Origin: Platanthera guangdongensis
Lineage: Eukaryota > Streptophyta > Magnoliopsida > Asparagales > Orchidaceae
Length of the DNA stretch: 64,000 nt
Direction: 5' to 3'
NCBI GenBank assembly: GCA_039583875.1
Contig: CM077162.1
Location: 113,118,589-113,182,588 of the forward strand
A model generated the notes under the pieces. That model was not told the origin of the DNA. It saw nothing but the letters and a program-made list of their open reading frames with translations, and ran no database searches. The first letter of the stretch is position 1; each line of letters begins with the position of its first letter. Shown here piece by piece: positions 55,401-64,000 of this stretch. The translations under genes were made by a program, and so were the position numbers.

Positions 55401-55631
55401 GTGTTTCAACCCTTTAACATAAGCCACTTGAGTAATGGTAACTAAGTTTGAAGAAATGTTACCAAACCCTTTGATGATTCCTTTTTCAGAACCACCAAAG
55501 GTCACTTTAGGACCATTTTTGATTGGAATGTAGTCCTTCAGTAGTCCCCTAGTTCCAGTCATATGTCTGGAACATCCACTGTCCAAGTACCATGTAGGGG
55601 TATGACCACTTGGACTCACATGCAAAACAGA
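52458..55631 (-). CDS. pol: Copia Pol polyprotein of G (PR, IN, RT, RNase H), intact
   Basis: Open from the codon after the gag stop (55632-55634) to 52458, about 1057 codons in the same frame as gag, with no ATG before the protease. Numbering from the TTG at 55625: protease [11 protein letters not shown] (Asp about 15), pre-integrase zinc site His146/His151/Cys180/Cys183, integrase Asp211, Asp274 and Glu310 (35 residues between the last two, as in retroviral integrases), RT from about 560 with YVDD at 742-745, RNase H with [13 protein letters not shown] and CDSTSA. It ends [20 protein letters not shown]. No disabling change is seen; KQATRAWYE has Thr where A has Pro. Expression must involve readthrough, splicing or another recoding step. 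Confidence 0.95.
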   Translation of the reverse strand, partial: SVLHVSPSGHTPTWYLDSGCSRHMTGTRGLLKDYIPIKNGPKVTFGGSEKGIIKGFGNISSNLVTITQVAYVKGLKHNLISISQLSDVGYDISFVKNGCHSKRSSDQEIILTGYRKRNVYCLDIMIENNGSPVCLVADETVSHCVKWHKRLAHLNYKTISKLFSKELVRNGPQVKCVKDGICSACQKGKQTKSSFRSIDNKDAVRCLYLLHLDLFGPMPVHSLGRKVYTLIVVDDYSRFSWVFFLRQKSETPSVFYSFVKQIQNELDSTVVKIRSDHGTEFQSKSMTKLCEDFGIFQEFSSPRTPQQNGIAERKNRTLIEAGRTLLSDTSLPEYFWAEAVNTACHVINRATITKGLNKTPYEVLKGRKHNLSYFMIFGCKCYILNNGKSYITKFAAKSQEGIFVGYSNNSKAYRVYNLTTQVVEESVHVVFDETKLINNELSSNVCSPTGLTKTMDKLTIEEVPAARQQGEESSCCPGGELHVPIAEEIQGIQHDADAEVVQPEVRMPPAHRHLRDHPVELIIGDPRQGVQTRSRNMNAAIYSSFLSQVEPKRFEEAIMDPQWTEAMQEELNQFKRCKVWELVPKPKDHNVIGVKWIYRNKIDEQGVIIKNKARLVAKGYRQEEGIDFDQTFAPVARLEAIRMFLAYATYQGFKVYQMDVKSAFLNGNLKEEVYVEQPSGFVDPNLPHYVYRLRKALYGLKQATRAWYETLSSFLIENKFSRGKIDKTLFLRESRGNVILVQIYVDDIIFGSTESSLCKKFAKLMQGQFEMSSMGELKFFLGLQVKQTESGLSICQSKFTLELIRKYGMDSSSTMKTPMGSSMSLSKDDAGKPVDETLYRGIVGSLLYLTASRPDIMYATCVCARYQACPKESHLTAVKRILRYLKGTPYLGLWYPRNGDFDLTGYSDADFAGCKEDRKSTTGTCQFLGGRLISWNSKKQTSVAISTAESEYVAAGSCCAQLLWIQHQLEDYGFQVSRTPLYCDSTSAISIANNPVSHSRTKHIEIKYHFLREHVEREDISLEYVKTDEQIADMFTKPLEEAKFNRFKIELGMINLD

Positions 55632-57674
55632 TTAATGGACCTTAGAACCCAAAGCAATCTTGGGTCCTTGGTACTTGTTAGTCTGTAACTTGACAAAGCT
55701 ACCTACTGGCTTTCCACCAGGTAGCTTGCTACTCACCTTAGCACTGGCATTGTACCAACAGTCCATTGCAAAATGGCCAATCTTGCCACAACACCAGCAT
55801 TCAAACTTGTTGTACCTTTGCTTAGGTACTGCCTTGGCTGTCTTGACTACAGCAGGTTTGTTGAATGTTGGGGCTTTGCCCTTGGACTTAGACTTGGACT
55901 GCTCAGTCCCTGCAGGTCTAACAAAACCCAGTCCAGCCTTACCTTTTTGATGAACAAATTCATCAATTAAAGGTAGCACTGATTTAGGTTTTGAAAACCT
56001 AGCAACAAGCTCTCTTTCTTTCTGAAGATTGATCTCCAGTCTCTTAATTTGATCATTCTTATAGGTGATAGTTCCCATCTGAATCACAGTAATGTGTTTC
56101 AGCCTGGCTACCTCATTCAGTTTTTGATCAAATTGTTTCTCAAAATCTGTTGCAACAGCCTTGAGACCTGCAATCTCCTTTGCCTGACTTTTGGCTAGGG
56201 TCTTGCTTTTCTTGTAGGCTTGCAACAGTACCTTATATTCATCTATGAGCTGATGAATATCCTCCTCAGACTCAGATATATTCTCATCACTTGATGAAGA
56301 AAAATCTGATTCTGAACTAGAACAAGAAACTGAATTTAAACTTGAACTTTGTACCTGACTGGGTCCTGGCTGCTCCAGGATTTTGGCACTGTCTGTCAAA
56401 GCCATTAGCCCTTGGCAATGACTGTCTTCTTGTTCATAAATTGACTCCAAAATCTGCATGAATTCTTCCTCTTCTTCTTCTGCATACAGCCCTATGTAGG
56501 CTTCAGCCTCAGACTCAGTTTCTGAAGAAGATATATCTGATAGAGTCTTCTCCTTCTTAGCAACAAAAGACTTTTCTTTCTTTCCTTTGAAGTAAGTCTT
56601 TTTCCTGTCACCAGAATCCTTTCTCTTCTCTGGACAATCTGCAATAACATGGCTCTGTCTATTGCAGCAATAGCAAACAATCTTTGAACCAGTTGCCTTG
56701 CTTGACTTTGTCCTCTTCCTGTCTTTCTTTGAAGACTTTTTCTCCTGATGAAAGGCTTCCTTTCCCTTTGAAGAAGAAGGTCTTGACCTCCACTGTTTCT
56801 TCCTCAGGAATTTCTGAAAATGTCTAGTGAAGGCAGCAAAGTCTTCATCACTTTCACTGCTCTCACTCTTTGTGCTGATAGACTCATCAGATTCTGATTC
56901 AACTACCTCTGGAGGTGGAGTTGAAGACTTATTCCTGCACTTTCTGGGAACTTCTATCTTGAAAGCAACAGTTCTTTCTTTGTGCTCAGTCCTTGTTGAT
57001 TTCTCCTCCTCTTTTCTCACTGTTAACTGCATCTCATATGACAATAGCTTGCCAAACAGTGTGGGAGGTGGAATTTCCCCCAACTTAGCAATTTCTCTTA
57101 TGGTACAGATCTTGGTGTCCCAATCTTTGGTTAGGGACCTTAAGAACTTGTCATTTAGTTCATAGTTAGTGAACTCTCTTCCATAAGACATGAGTTCATT
57201 AACTATTCTGTAAAATTTCTTATAGCACTCAGTGATGCTATCACTCTTTCCTTGCCTAAAGCTCTCATACTCCTGATTTAGCAAGGACTTCCTATCTTGC
57301 CTAACTTCTTCAGAACCTTCCATATAGACAATGAGAGTATCCCACATCTCTTTTGCTGTCTTACAGTGAATTAAGTTCTGAAAAGTGGCATCATCAATGA
57401 CACTCACTATTATGTTCTGTGCCCTCTTGTCCATGGTGGCTAGGACAATTTCATCCTTAGTCATCTCAGAGAAATCCTTTGGAGTCCTCTGGTTTGCATC
57501 CAATACTGAAATCTTCATTGGCACATAAGGCCCTTCCTTAACTGTAATGTAGATTCTAGGGTCAGAGGCTTCCATAAATAGCCTAACTCTCTCTTTCCAG
57601 ATCCCAAAGATCTCTTTCCTGCATATGGGTAATTTCATGGAACCCAATTCCTTGTGATTCTCATAAGAACCCAT
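55632..57674 (-). CDS. gag: Sirevirus Gag of G, 680 aa, intact
   Basis: ATG 57674 (MGSYENHKELG) lies about 90 bp after the primer site. The N-terminal half is a copia Gag core (IWKERVRLFME, KTAKEMWDTL, SITECYKKFYRIVNEL, YELNDKFLRSL). Two CX2CX4HX4C zinc knuckles follow, CYCCNRQSHVIADC (about residue 335) and CWCCGKIGHFAMDC (about 626), separated by a Lys-rich, then acidic Ser-rich, then coiled-coil-like part (about 480-580). Gag builds the particle and packages RNA. It ends KVH-TAA and pol continues in frame. The long C-terminal extension with coiled coil is typical of Sireviruses. Confidence 0.94.
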   Translation of the reverse strand: MGSYENHKELGSMKLPICRKEIFGIWKERVRLFMEASDPRIYITVKEGPYVPMKISVLDANQRTPKDFSEMTKDEIVLATMDKRAQNIIVSVIDDATFQNLIHCKTAKEMWDTLIVYMEGSEEVRQDRKSLLNQEYESFRQGKSDSITECYKKFYRIVNELMSYGREFTNYELNDKFLRSLTKDWDTKICTIREIAKLGEIPPPTLFGKLLSYEMQLTVRKEEEKSTRTEHKERTVAFKIEVPRKCRNKSSTPPPEVVESESDESISTKSESSESDEDFAAFTRHFQKFLRKKQWRSRPSSSKGKEAFHQEKKSSKKDRKRTKSSKATGSKIVCYCCNRQSHVIADCPEKRKDSGDRKKTYFKGKKEKSFVAKKEKTLSDISSSETESEAEAYIGLYAEEEEEEFMQILESIYEQEDSHCQGLMALTDSAKILEQPGPSQVQSSSLNSVSCSSSESDFSSSSDENISESEEDIHQLIDEYKVLLQAYKKSKTLAKSQAKEIAGLKAVATDFEKQFDQKLNEVARLKHITVIQMGTITYKNDQIKRLEINLQKERELVARFSKPKSVLPLIDEFVHQKGKAGLGFVRPAGTEQSKSKSKGKAPTFNKPAVVKTAKAVPKQRYNKFECWCCGKIGHFAMDCWYNASAKVSSKLPGGKPVGSFVKLQTNKYQGPKIALGSKVH

Positions 57675-57760
57675 GTTTCTTGATGTTCTTGAATCTGTGA
57701 ATTGCCTTACACTGAATCTGCCAAACAGGATTTCCTCAGGCTGTTAGTCCTTGTTTTGAG

Positions 57761-57779
57761 GAACCTGGCTCTGATACCA
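57761..57779 (-). promoter_or_regulatory. Primer binding site of G
   Basis: On the minus strand TGGTATCAGAGCCAGGTTC begins two bases after the LTR end. It is complementary to initiator Met-tRNA, as in the other elements of the window. Confidence 0.95.
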
Positions 57780-57781
57780 CT

Positions 57782-59887
57782 TGAAAGATATGGTACCTAA
57801 ACACCTAGAGGGGGGGGGGGTGAATAGGTGACCTAATCCTTTTCTAACTTTGTTGGCAGCCAAACAGTTATATCACAGATTTCTAACTAGTTTATTACAG
57901 CAATCAGCAATAATCAAACATACACAGCTAATCCACAGCACATTCACAGCACAGCATACAGTGATTTATAGTGGTTCCCCAAGATATGGGTACATCCACT
58001 TTCCCCCTTCGCCTATCTAGCAGTGTACTAGATTCGACCAAACTCCTGCACTGTCTCAGAACCCAAATTGGTTCCTACCTCAGGCCCAAAGCCTTACAAC
58101 TCAGCTTTATCCCAAAGCCTACACTCAGCCAATCAAGGCCTACACTCAGCCAATCCAAGGCCTACACTCAAAGATCTCAATCTCCTACACTCAGGCAAAC
58201 AAGCCCTACCCTCAGCCTTTATAAATATAGGCTTACAATCACTCAGATCCAAAGGATCCTACAAGTTAAAAAGATATTACAAAATATAACTCTACAACTC
58301 GGAATAATAAGAGAGGAGTTGAGAGGTTCTTGATGAGTTCTTGGAAGAACTCAGCTGGATTCACCCTGACTTAGCTTTCTTTAAAGCTTCTTGAGTAGAA
58401 CTGAATAAGGCTGAATCCTCTGCAGTTGTTCCTTGACCTCTGCCACTTAAGAATCAGAATTGAATCTGAATCCTTCTTCTCAGCCTAGTTCCAAAGACTG
58501 ATTTCTTGGATGGAGCCCTCTCTCTCGAACTTCTTAGATCTGCAGTTGGACTGCAAGATCTTCTTGTGTTGATACTCTGTGTATTACTTCAACAATTTGA
58601 TCAACCTTGACAGCAATCTGATCAATTACTTCAACTTATCTCAACAACTATTTCTGTAAACTGTGGGTGCCTATTTATAGGCCTTCTTCATGGTAACCGG
58701 CTGGTCCGGTTCATAACTGACTTCTGACATCTCTGACAGTTGTTGTAGACCGGCTGGATCGGTAGCTGTCATGTCAACCAGTCACTTCTTGAAAATCTCT
58801 AACAGTCAGTAAGTGTCGAGACTTTCTGTCTTTAAGTGTCGACACTTATAGTCCAAGTGTCGACACATGTTGTGTAAGTGTCGACACAAGTCTACAAGGT
58901 GTCGACACAATTCCTTGTATTTATCGACACAGATTCTTCTGTATGTGTCGACACTGAAATTGAATGTCGACACAAATACTTGTTCTTCTAGCTTTTGCTG
59001 AATTCTTCTAAGTGTCGACACATCTCCTTTGTGTCGACACAGCTTCTTGTGTTGAATCTGTCTAGTGTCGACACTGCTTCTTGGTGTCGACACATAGTCT
59101 TCTATGTTGAAACTTGCTGAGTGTCGACACAGCTCCTTGTGTCGACACACCTTCTTGTTTGTTGAGACTTCAGCTGAGTGTCGACACATTCCCATAGTGT
59201 CGACACTTGTATTTAGAAAAATTTGTTGTTCTTTCTGTTCTTTGCTAAGTGTCGACACAGCTCCATGTGTCGACACTTTCTTCAAGTGTTGAGTCTTCTG
59301 TTGAGTGTCGACACATTGTGTTGAGTGTCGACACTTACTTCAAATGCTGACTCTTCTGCATAGTGTCGACACATTGTGTTGAGTGTCGACACTTACTTCA
59401 AATGCTGACTCTTCTGCATAGTGTCGACACATTGTGTTGAGTGTCGACACTTGTACTTAGACTCTGCAGACTTTTGCTGAGTGTCGACACAGCTCCAAGT
59501 GTCGACACTTTCTGGTGTAGACACAGCTTCACTGGGTGTCGACACAGCTCCTTGTGTCGACACTTTCTGTCTGCACTTTTCTTCACTGAGTGTCGACACA
59601 GCTCCAAGTGTCGACACTTTCTGTCTGGTGTCGACTCTGCTTCCCAGGTGTCGACACAATGACTCCAAGTGTCGACACATCTTGTCTGGGTGTCGACACA
59701 AGTCTTCTTAAGTGTCGACACTTTCCCTCTGGGTGTCGACACATGGACTTAGAAACTTTTTGCTTCAGTCCAGTTCTTTCTTAACCTGCACAAGTAACTC
59801 AAACATTCATCAAATACATTATGATGTATATCATTGAGTTGGGTGAGGCTTCTTCAAATCAGGTACATTTGACCAATATACCCAACA
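57782..59887 (-). repeat. LTR shared by G (5' LTR) and H (3' LTR), 2106 bp
   Basis: Plus-strand ends TGAAAGATATGG (57782) and ..ATACCCAACA (59887). On the left it is followed by primer site and gag of G; on the right by the polypurine tract and aORF of H. G run of 11 at 57810-57820, TATA box 58671-58680 (minus), GTGTCGACAC array about 58812-59742. Confidence 0.95.
58812..59742. repeat. GTGTCGACAC palindrome array in the shared LTR
   Basis: Same order of motifs as 47735-48665. More copies retain the CpG core than in the other LTR. Confidence 0.92.
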
Positions 59888-60182
59888 ATCTCCCCCTATT
59901 TGGAGAAGTCATAACCCTTAGTCAATGATATACACCATCCATAATTAAAATTACAAAATGATGTACAGCAGATTATAAACAGCAGGGTAAACATAAACAT
60001 GTAATAAATTTACACATGTATACACATTCAGCATTGCAAATAAGAAATAGATACTGCTCAGAACAACCATGAAATATATTTATCATATATTGTTCTAACA
60101 TTGTTCCTTATACATTTTCCAAGGTTTACAAAAATGTTTTTCATTTAACAGATTACAACAAGCTTCAAGTTTAATTCCTAAT

Positions 60183-63020
60183 CTATTTCTGATCAGGTTC
60201 TTTGATAACTATTCCCTTTCCAGCTTGAACTTGAGCTTTGACAGGGGCTTCAGCAGGTTCAGCAGCAGCAGACTTCTTTCCTTTTAAGTCCTTCTTTTTC
60301 AGCTCCTCTACTTTGATTTTCTGCCTCTCAAAGTAGTGATACGGCTTGGGGAAGTACTTGCTAGGCTCCACAGCAGTTGGAGGTAGCTTTCCCATCTTAG
60401 CCTTCCTTCTGAATTGTACTACAGCCTCCTGCCTAATCTCATGCTTTCTCCATTCTGCCTCAGAGAACCATTTGTTCCTTTCATGAGCATTGTCCTTTGC
60501 AGCTTTCCAGGCAGTAAGAATTATATTTCTAGAGGTAGGGCTCCATTGTTCAAAATCTGGCTTTTGTTCTGCTTGCTCCCTAAACCTCTTCTTTGACAAC
60601 CTTGTCTCTTCTTCTTTGTTCATGGCCTCCTGCAGAGCTTCAGAAATAGGTTGAACAACCTTCTCAATATGAACATTGGCCTTGCCCTCAGTTGGGCTAT
60701 ACATGGTGCTGACATCTGCTTGAACCATGTCAAAATCTGGAGGTGGATATATTACTTGAGCTACTTCTTGTTGCTCACCTCCAAGATATGCAGTTTGTAT
60801 GCCTGATTCAGCCACATTATCATCATCACAAAGTGGAGGATAGCCCAGTGTAGCTCTGATGGAGTTAGATATCCATTTGGCATGGTCAGAGCTAGCTTTG
60901 ACTAATACCCTCTCCCCCTTTATGACTTCTCTGGCCATATGGTCTCTGACATCATCCTTTTGAAACCTTATCTGGCTATCCAAATACCTGATTACCTCTT
61001 TAAAGTAAGGTCTGAGCTTAGTAAGCTGTTCAGAGATGGCATTCTGGGAATCTTTAATGGCAGTCTTGACAGCAGAAATCTCAGCTTGAAAGACCTTATC
61101 AAAGTCAGCCTTAGCAGCAGCAGTAGATGTTGAAGGTTCAGCAGTCTTATTCTTCAACTCAGTGACTATAGCATTATGGGAGGCAGTCAAATTATCATTC
61201 ATTCTTAACTGATTCTCCAGCACATATCCTTGCTTTACTGCTATATCATCTACCTGAGCCTTGATCTTCTCCTGGTGAGTTGCCAAATAGACCACTGCAT
61301 TCCCACCCTTGTGGAAGCAGTCAGTCATTTCCTTCTTGTTCAGATTCATCTCAAATCTTATAGATTTGATATCTTGTGCAAGATCAAACTGTAGGGACTT
61401 GTGCCCTTCATCCACATAAGCCTATATTGCCTTCCTTTGCTCATCCAACTTGATCTGCATGGCAATCATCAAAGCACTATAATCAACTGTTGGAGCTTGT
61501 TGAACTATAGGCTGTGGGGCAATGGATTGCAAGGCTTTCTTGTAACTCTGACTTCTTCTTTTAAAAACATAAAGTTTCTTCTTCTTGGCCCTAGCACTCT
61601 CCTCATCCTCAGAGGCAGAAGTGCTGGCAATATCAACCCTGTCCTTAGGGCTTTGAGGTTTGTCAGCTGGCACAGCAGTTGCCTTTTCAGTTTCCAGCCT
61701 AATAGGCTCTTCCAGAACTTCCATGTGCTCCCCCTCAGCAGCAGCACTCTTATTTTCAGCATCAATTTCTTGGTCAAAATCTGCCTGATCCAGATTTAGA
61801 AACAAATCTTCCATTGTATATTCATGAGGGGATGGAGCTGGAGATAGTCTTTGCTCTTCAACCACTGACTCAGGTACCATTTCTTGTTCAGCAGATTTGT
61901 CTTCTAAAACAACATCTGGAACTTGTTTGTCTAGCTGGGTTTGCTGATGGACATCAGACAAATTAGCATCTTTTATAATATAGTCTAAAGTTTTTAAGTC
62001 AGTGAGTACCTCTTGGATAATGACTGTGGCTTGCTCACTGTCTAGAGTAGATGGTTCTTCTACTACTGGAAGCTCCCCCTGGCTGTGATCCCTATGGATG
62101 GGGCTAGCTTGAGGCAGCTCCCCCTGGATCTCAGCTACATCTTGAGCAGCAGGGGTCTTTACTACTGTCTCTTCCTCTTGCTCATCAGGTGTGAACACCA
62201 CCTCTTCTTCACTCTCAGAACTGCTTGAGGACTCTTGTGCCACAACAACAGTTTTCCTTTTCTTCCTGGGAGGAGAATCTTTCTTAGTAACTGGCTTCTC
62301 TGGAGTGGGCAGTTCCTTTGACAGCACCCTTTCCCACCTAGAAAATATCCTGGAATCCATCTTCCTCATGTGGTTAATCTTGCTTCCAGCAGCATTGCTC
62401 ATTACCTCTGGTATTGTACCAGCTAGGTAGAGACTTAGTATTCTGCCCAGGTTGGGCTTCTTCAAGCTCTCCTTGATTTTCTCATAGATTACCATTGACC
62501 AATCTGTTCTTAGGGTGAAGATAATTCTTGTCATGACATTGAACATTGAGGCTGACACCCTGTCATGCCCTCCAGGCTTACTGAGAATGACCTTTCCCAT
62601 AATTTCAGACAGGAATTTTCCTTGACTGTTCATGCCTTTCCTGTTAAAGACAGAACCTATCTTCAGCTTTGGATCAAGTCCACACCAGGTAAGAGCTTCC
62701 CTGGTCTTGGATGTAGAAACTTCTTCTTCATCTTGAGTCTTAGGTAGCTGGAGTACCTTCCTCAGACTTTTTGGTGAGACCTTGACTTTGGATCCATGCA
62801 CTCTAGATTTGATTCTATATCCAGAGTCATCAACTGTAGCTCCAGTAAGGAATTCAAGAAATTCCTTCTTCCAAATCTTGGTTGGTTCTGAAACCAAATA
62901 TTCTAGTCCAGAATCGCTGACTAGGGTTACCACCGATTGGATTTCTTGATCTCCATCATCGAACGCGCCGCGCACAAGTTCATAGCCTTCGTTAACGTTC
63001 TCCTCGAGCTTGGGAGCCAT
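60183..63020 (-). pseudogene. aORF of H, split by one nonsense codon
   Basis: The same 945-codon frame as G, starting at ATG 63020 (MAPKLEEN). A single G-to-T change turns a GAG Glu codon into TAG at 61422-61424, in the charged helical region (after LDEQRKAI). The remaining 3' part (60183-61415) stays open. Other differences from G are few, so the break is recent. The product would keep the N-terminal domain and nuclear-signal-like stretch but lose the coiled-coil-like part and the conserved C terminus. Confidence 0.9.
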
Positions 63021-63117
63021 TAGGGTTTGGAGAATTAGTCTTGAGAAAAGAGAAATGTCGACACAATAGTTTTGGTCTCGAAACTTTGAAAGCGTGTCGA
63101 CAATTAGAGACAGAACC

Positions 63118-63500
63118 CTATTTATACCTTTCTGATTTTGAAGATGAACAGGCGGGACAGCTAGCTTAACATGTGTCGACACTGGCAATAAGTGTCGACA
63201 CTGACTTATAATGTCTCGACACACATGTGTCGACACAAGTTTAGTCAACAGATATTATGTGTCGACACTTGGTTATGTGTCGACACAACATAACTCGACA
63301 CATCGTCGAGACTTTACTTAGAAAATTCTGAGTAAAACATAAGTGTCGACACCATATTGGATGTGTCGACACCTACTTGACATGTGCCGACACTAACATT
63401 CTGAAGTGTCGACACCACATTCCTAGATATGTCGACACCTTTCTCCTGAAGTGTCGACACCACTATTCTGTGTCGACATAGACTTGTCTATGTGTCGACA
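63118..63500 (-). promoter_or_regulatory. Internal TATA box and palindrome array upstream of aORF H
   Basis: GTATAAATAG (63118-63127, minus) and about fifteen GTGTCGACAC motifs (63170-63500). Same layout as A and G; two motifs have lost a CpG (GTGCCGACAC at about 63385, ATGTCGACAC at about 63429). Confidence 0.6.
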
Positions 63501-63534
63501 CCTTTTTACTTAGCCAATTTTCTATTCTGTAAAC

Positions 63535-64000
63535 TTAGTCTAAGTTTATCATTCCTAGTTCAATTTTGAATCTATTGAACTTAGCTTCTTCTAGTGGCTT
63601 AGTAAACATATCAGCTATTTGTTCATCTGTTTTAACATATTCAAGTGAAATATCTTCTCTTTCTACATGTTCTCTAAGAAAGTGATATTTAATCTCAATA
63701 TGTTTTGTTCTACTATGAGATACAGGGTTATTAGCTATTGAAATAGCACTTGTAGAATCACAGTAAAGTGGAGTTCTACTTACCTGAAATCCATAGTCCT
63801 CTAGCTGATGTTGAATCCACAGAAGTTGAGCACAGCAACTTCCTGCAGCCACATATTCTGACTCAGCTGTGGAGATAGCCACACTAGTCTGCTTTTTGTT
63901 GCTCCATGAAATTAGTCTTCCACCTAGGAATTGACAGGTTCCAGTAGTGCTCTTTCTATCCTCTTTGCATCCTGCAAAGTCTGCATCTGAATAACCTGTT
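63535..64000 (-). CDS. pol: Copia pol of H, RNase H end (runs off the window)
   Basis: The minus-strand frame is open from the window edge to 63535. It shows [56 protein letters not shown] and [13 protein letters not shown], identical or nearly so to the end of G pol. Only the RNase H part is in the window. Confidence 0.93.
   Translation of the reverse strand, partial: TGYSDADFAGCKEDRKSTTGTCQFLGGRLISWSNKKQTSVAISTAESEYVAAGSCCAQLLWIQHQLEDYGFQVSRTPLYCDSTSAISIANNPVSHSRTKHIEIKYHFLREHVEREDISLEYVKTDEQIADMFTKPLEEAKFNRFKIELGMINLD

Larger units (their letters stand above)
46701..59887 (-). mobile_element. Complete Sirevirus element G (13.2 kb, minus strand)
   Basis: On the minus strand: 5' LTR 59887-57782, Met-tRNA primer site, gag (680 aa), pol (about 1057 codons), palindrome array, aORF (945 aa), polypurine tract, 3' LTR 48810-46701. 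All three ORFs are open. The two LTRs show about 18 substitutions and a few indels by eye in 2.1 kb, so it is young. It is inserted in RT of J. The 5' LTR is shared with the tandem copy H. Confidence 0.95.
57782..64000 (-). mobile_element. Sirevirus element H, 3' part, in tandem with G
   Basis: Polypurine tract, aORF, palindrome array and pol end of a second copy, nearly identical to G, sharing the LTR 57782-59887. The remainder lies right of the window. Confidence 0.93.

Noticed and set aside
57761..57779. Possible tRNA gene fragments at the TGGTATCAGAG sites
   Set aside because: These are primer binding sites complementary to a tRNA 3' end, next to LTRs; no cloverleaf is present.
1..64000. 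Host plant genes
   Set aside because: Every long conserved frame is assigned to a retrotransposon; remaining open frames are short, antisense or in LTRs.

Overview
The window is plant (angiosperm) intergenic heterochromatin. It consists almost wholly of LTR retrotransposons nested inside one another. I see no host gene, rRNA, tRNA, CRISPR array or bacterial feature. Two groups dominate: Ty1/copia elements of Sirevirus type (gag, pol and an additional ORF, 'aORF', downstream of pol), and Ty3/gypsy chromoviruses with their gag-only derivatives. I use letters A to L for the elements.

Left nest (1-22691): C, an old minus-strand Sirevirus (12496-22691), is broken in its aORF by D, a plus-strand chromovirus (right part 7122-12495). 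D is broken at its PR/RT spacer by A, a plus-strand Sirevirus (right part 1-7121). A short unassigned stretch (22692-23212) follows.

Right nest (23213-64000): K is a decayed minus-strand chromovirus (3' LTR 23213-27307, then a 2.5 kb tandem duplication of the LTR/pol junction, then pol). K was hit by E (31991-37890, complete gag-only element with target-site duplication) and by L (Sirevirus-type LTR fragment 38761-39528). L was hit by F (a second gag-only element, from 39529), F's 3' LTR by J (chromovirus, from 42405), and J's RT by G/H (46701 to beyond 64000). G is a complete minus-strand Sirevirus of 13.2 kb with open gag, pol and aORF and LTRs differing by under about 1 %. H is a second copy joined head-to-tail through a shared LTR. 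K>L>F>J>G/H is five levels.

Functional logic visible in the sequence. (1) Each Sirevirus family carries its own short palindrome in dense arrays: GTGTCGACAC in A/G/H, TTCGTCGA..TCGACGAA in C, GTTGAGTGA..TCACTCAAC in L. In A, G and H the array lies upstream of a TATA box twice, once in the LTR and once just before the aORF, which looks like a private internal promoter for the aORF. (2) All five chromovirus-type LTRs reaching that region (D, E twice, F, J) carry a conserved ATG plus eight codons ending at a GTAACG splice-donor-like site. In E and J an acceptor-like AG about 1.5 kb downstream restores the gag frame. This predicts that Gag exon 1 lies inside the LTR and that the primer binding site is intronic. 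(3) The chromovirus LTRs carry arrays of hairpins built on GACAC-GGGC-GTGTC, using the same half-sites as the Sirevirus palindrome.

Only G looks capable of autonomous activity. Premature stops elsewhere are often explained by C-to-T or G-to-A changes, as expected of methylated repeats.
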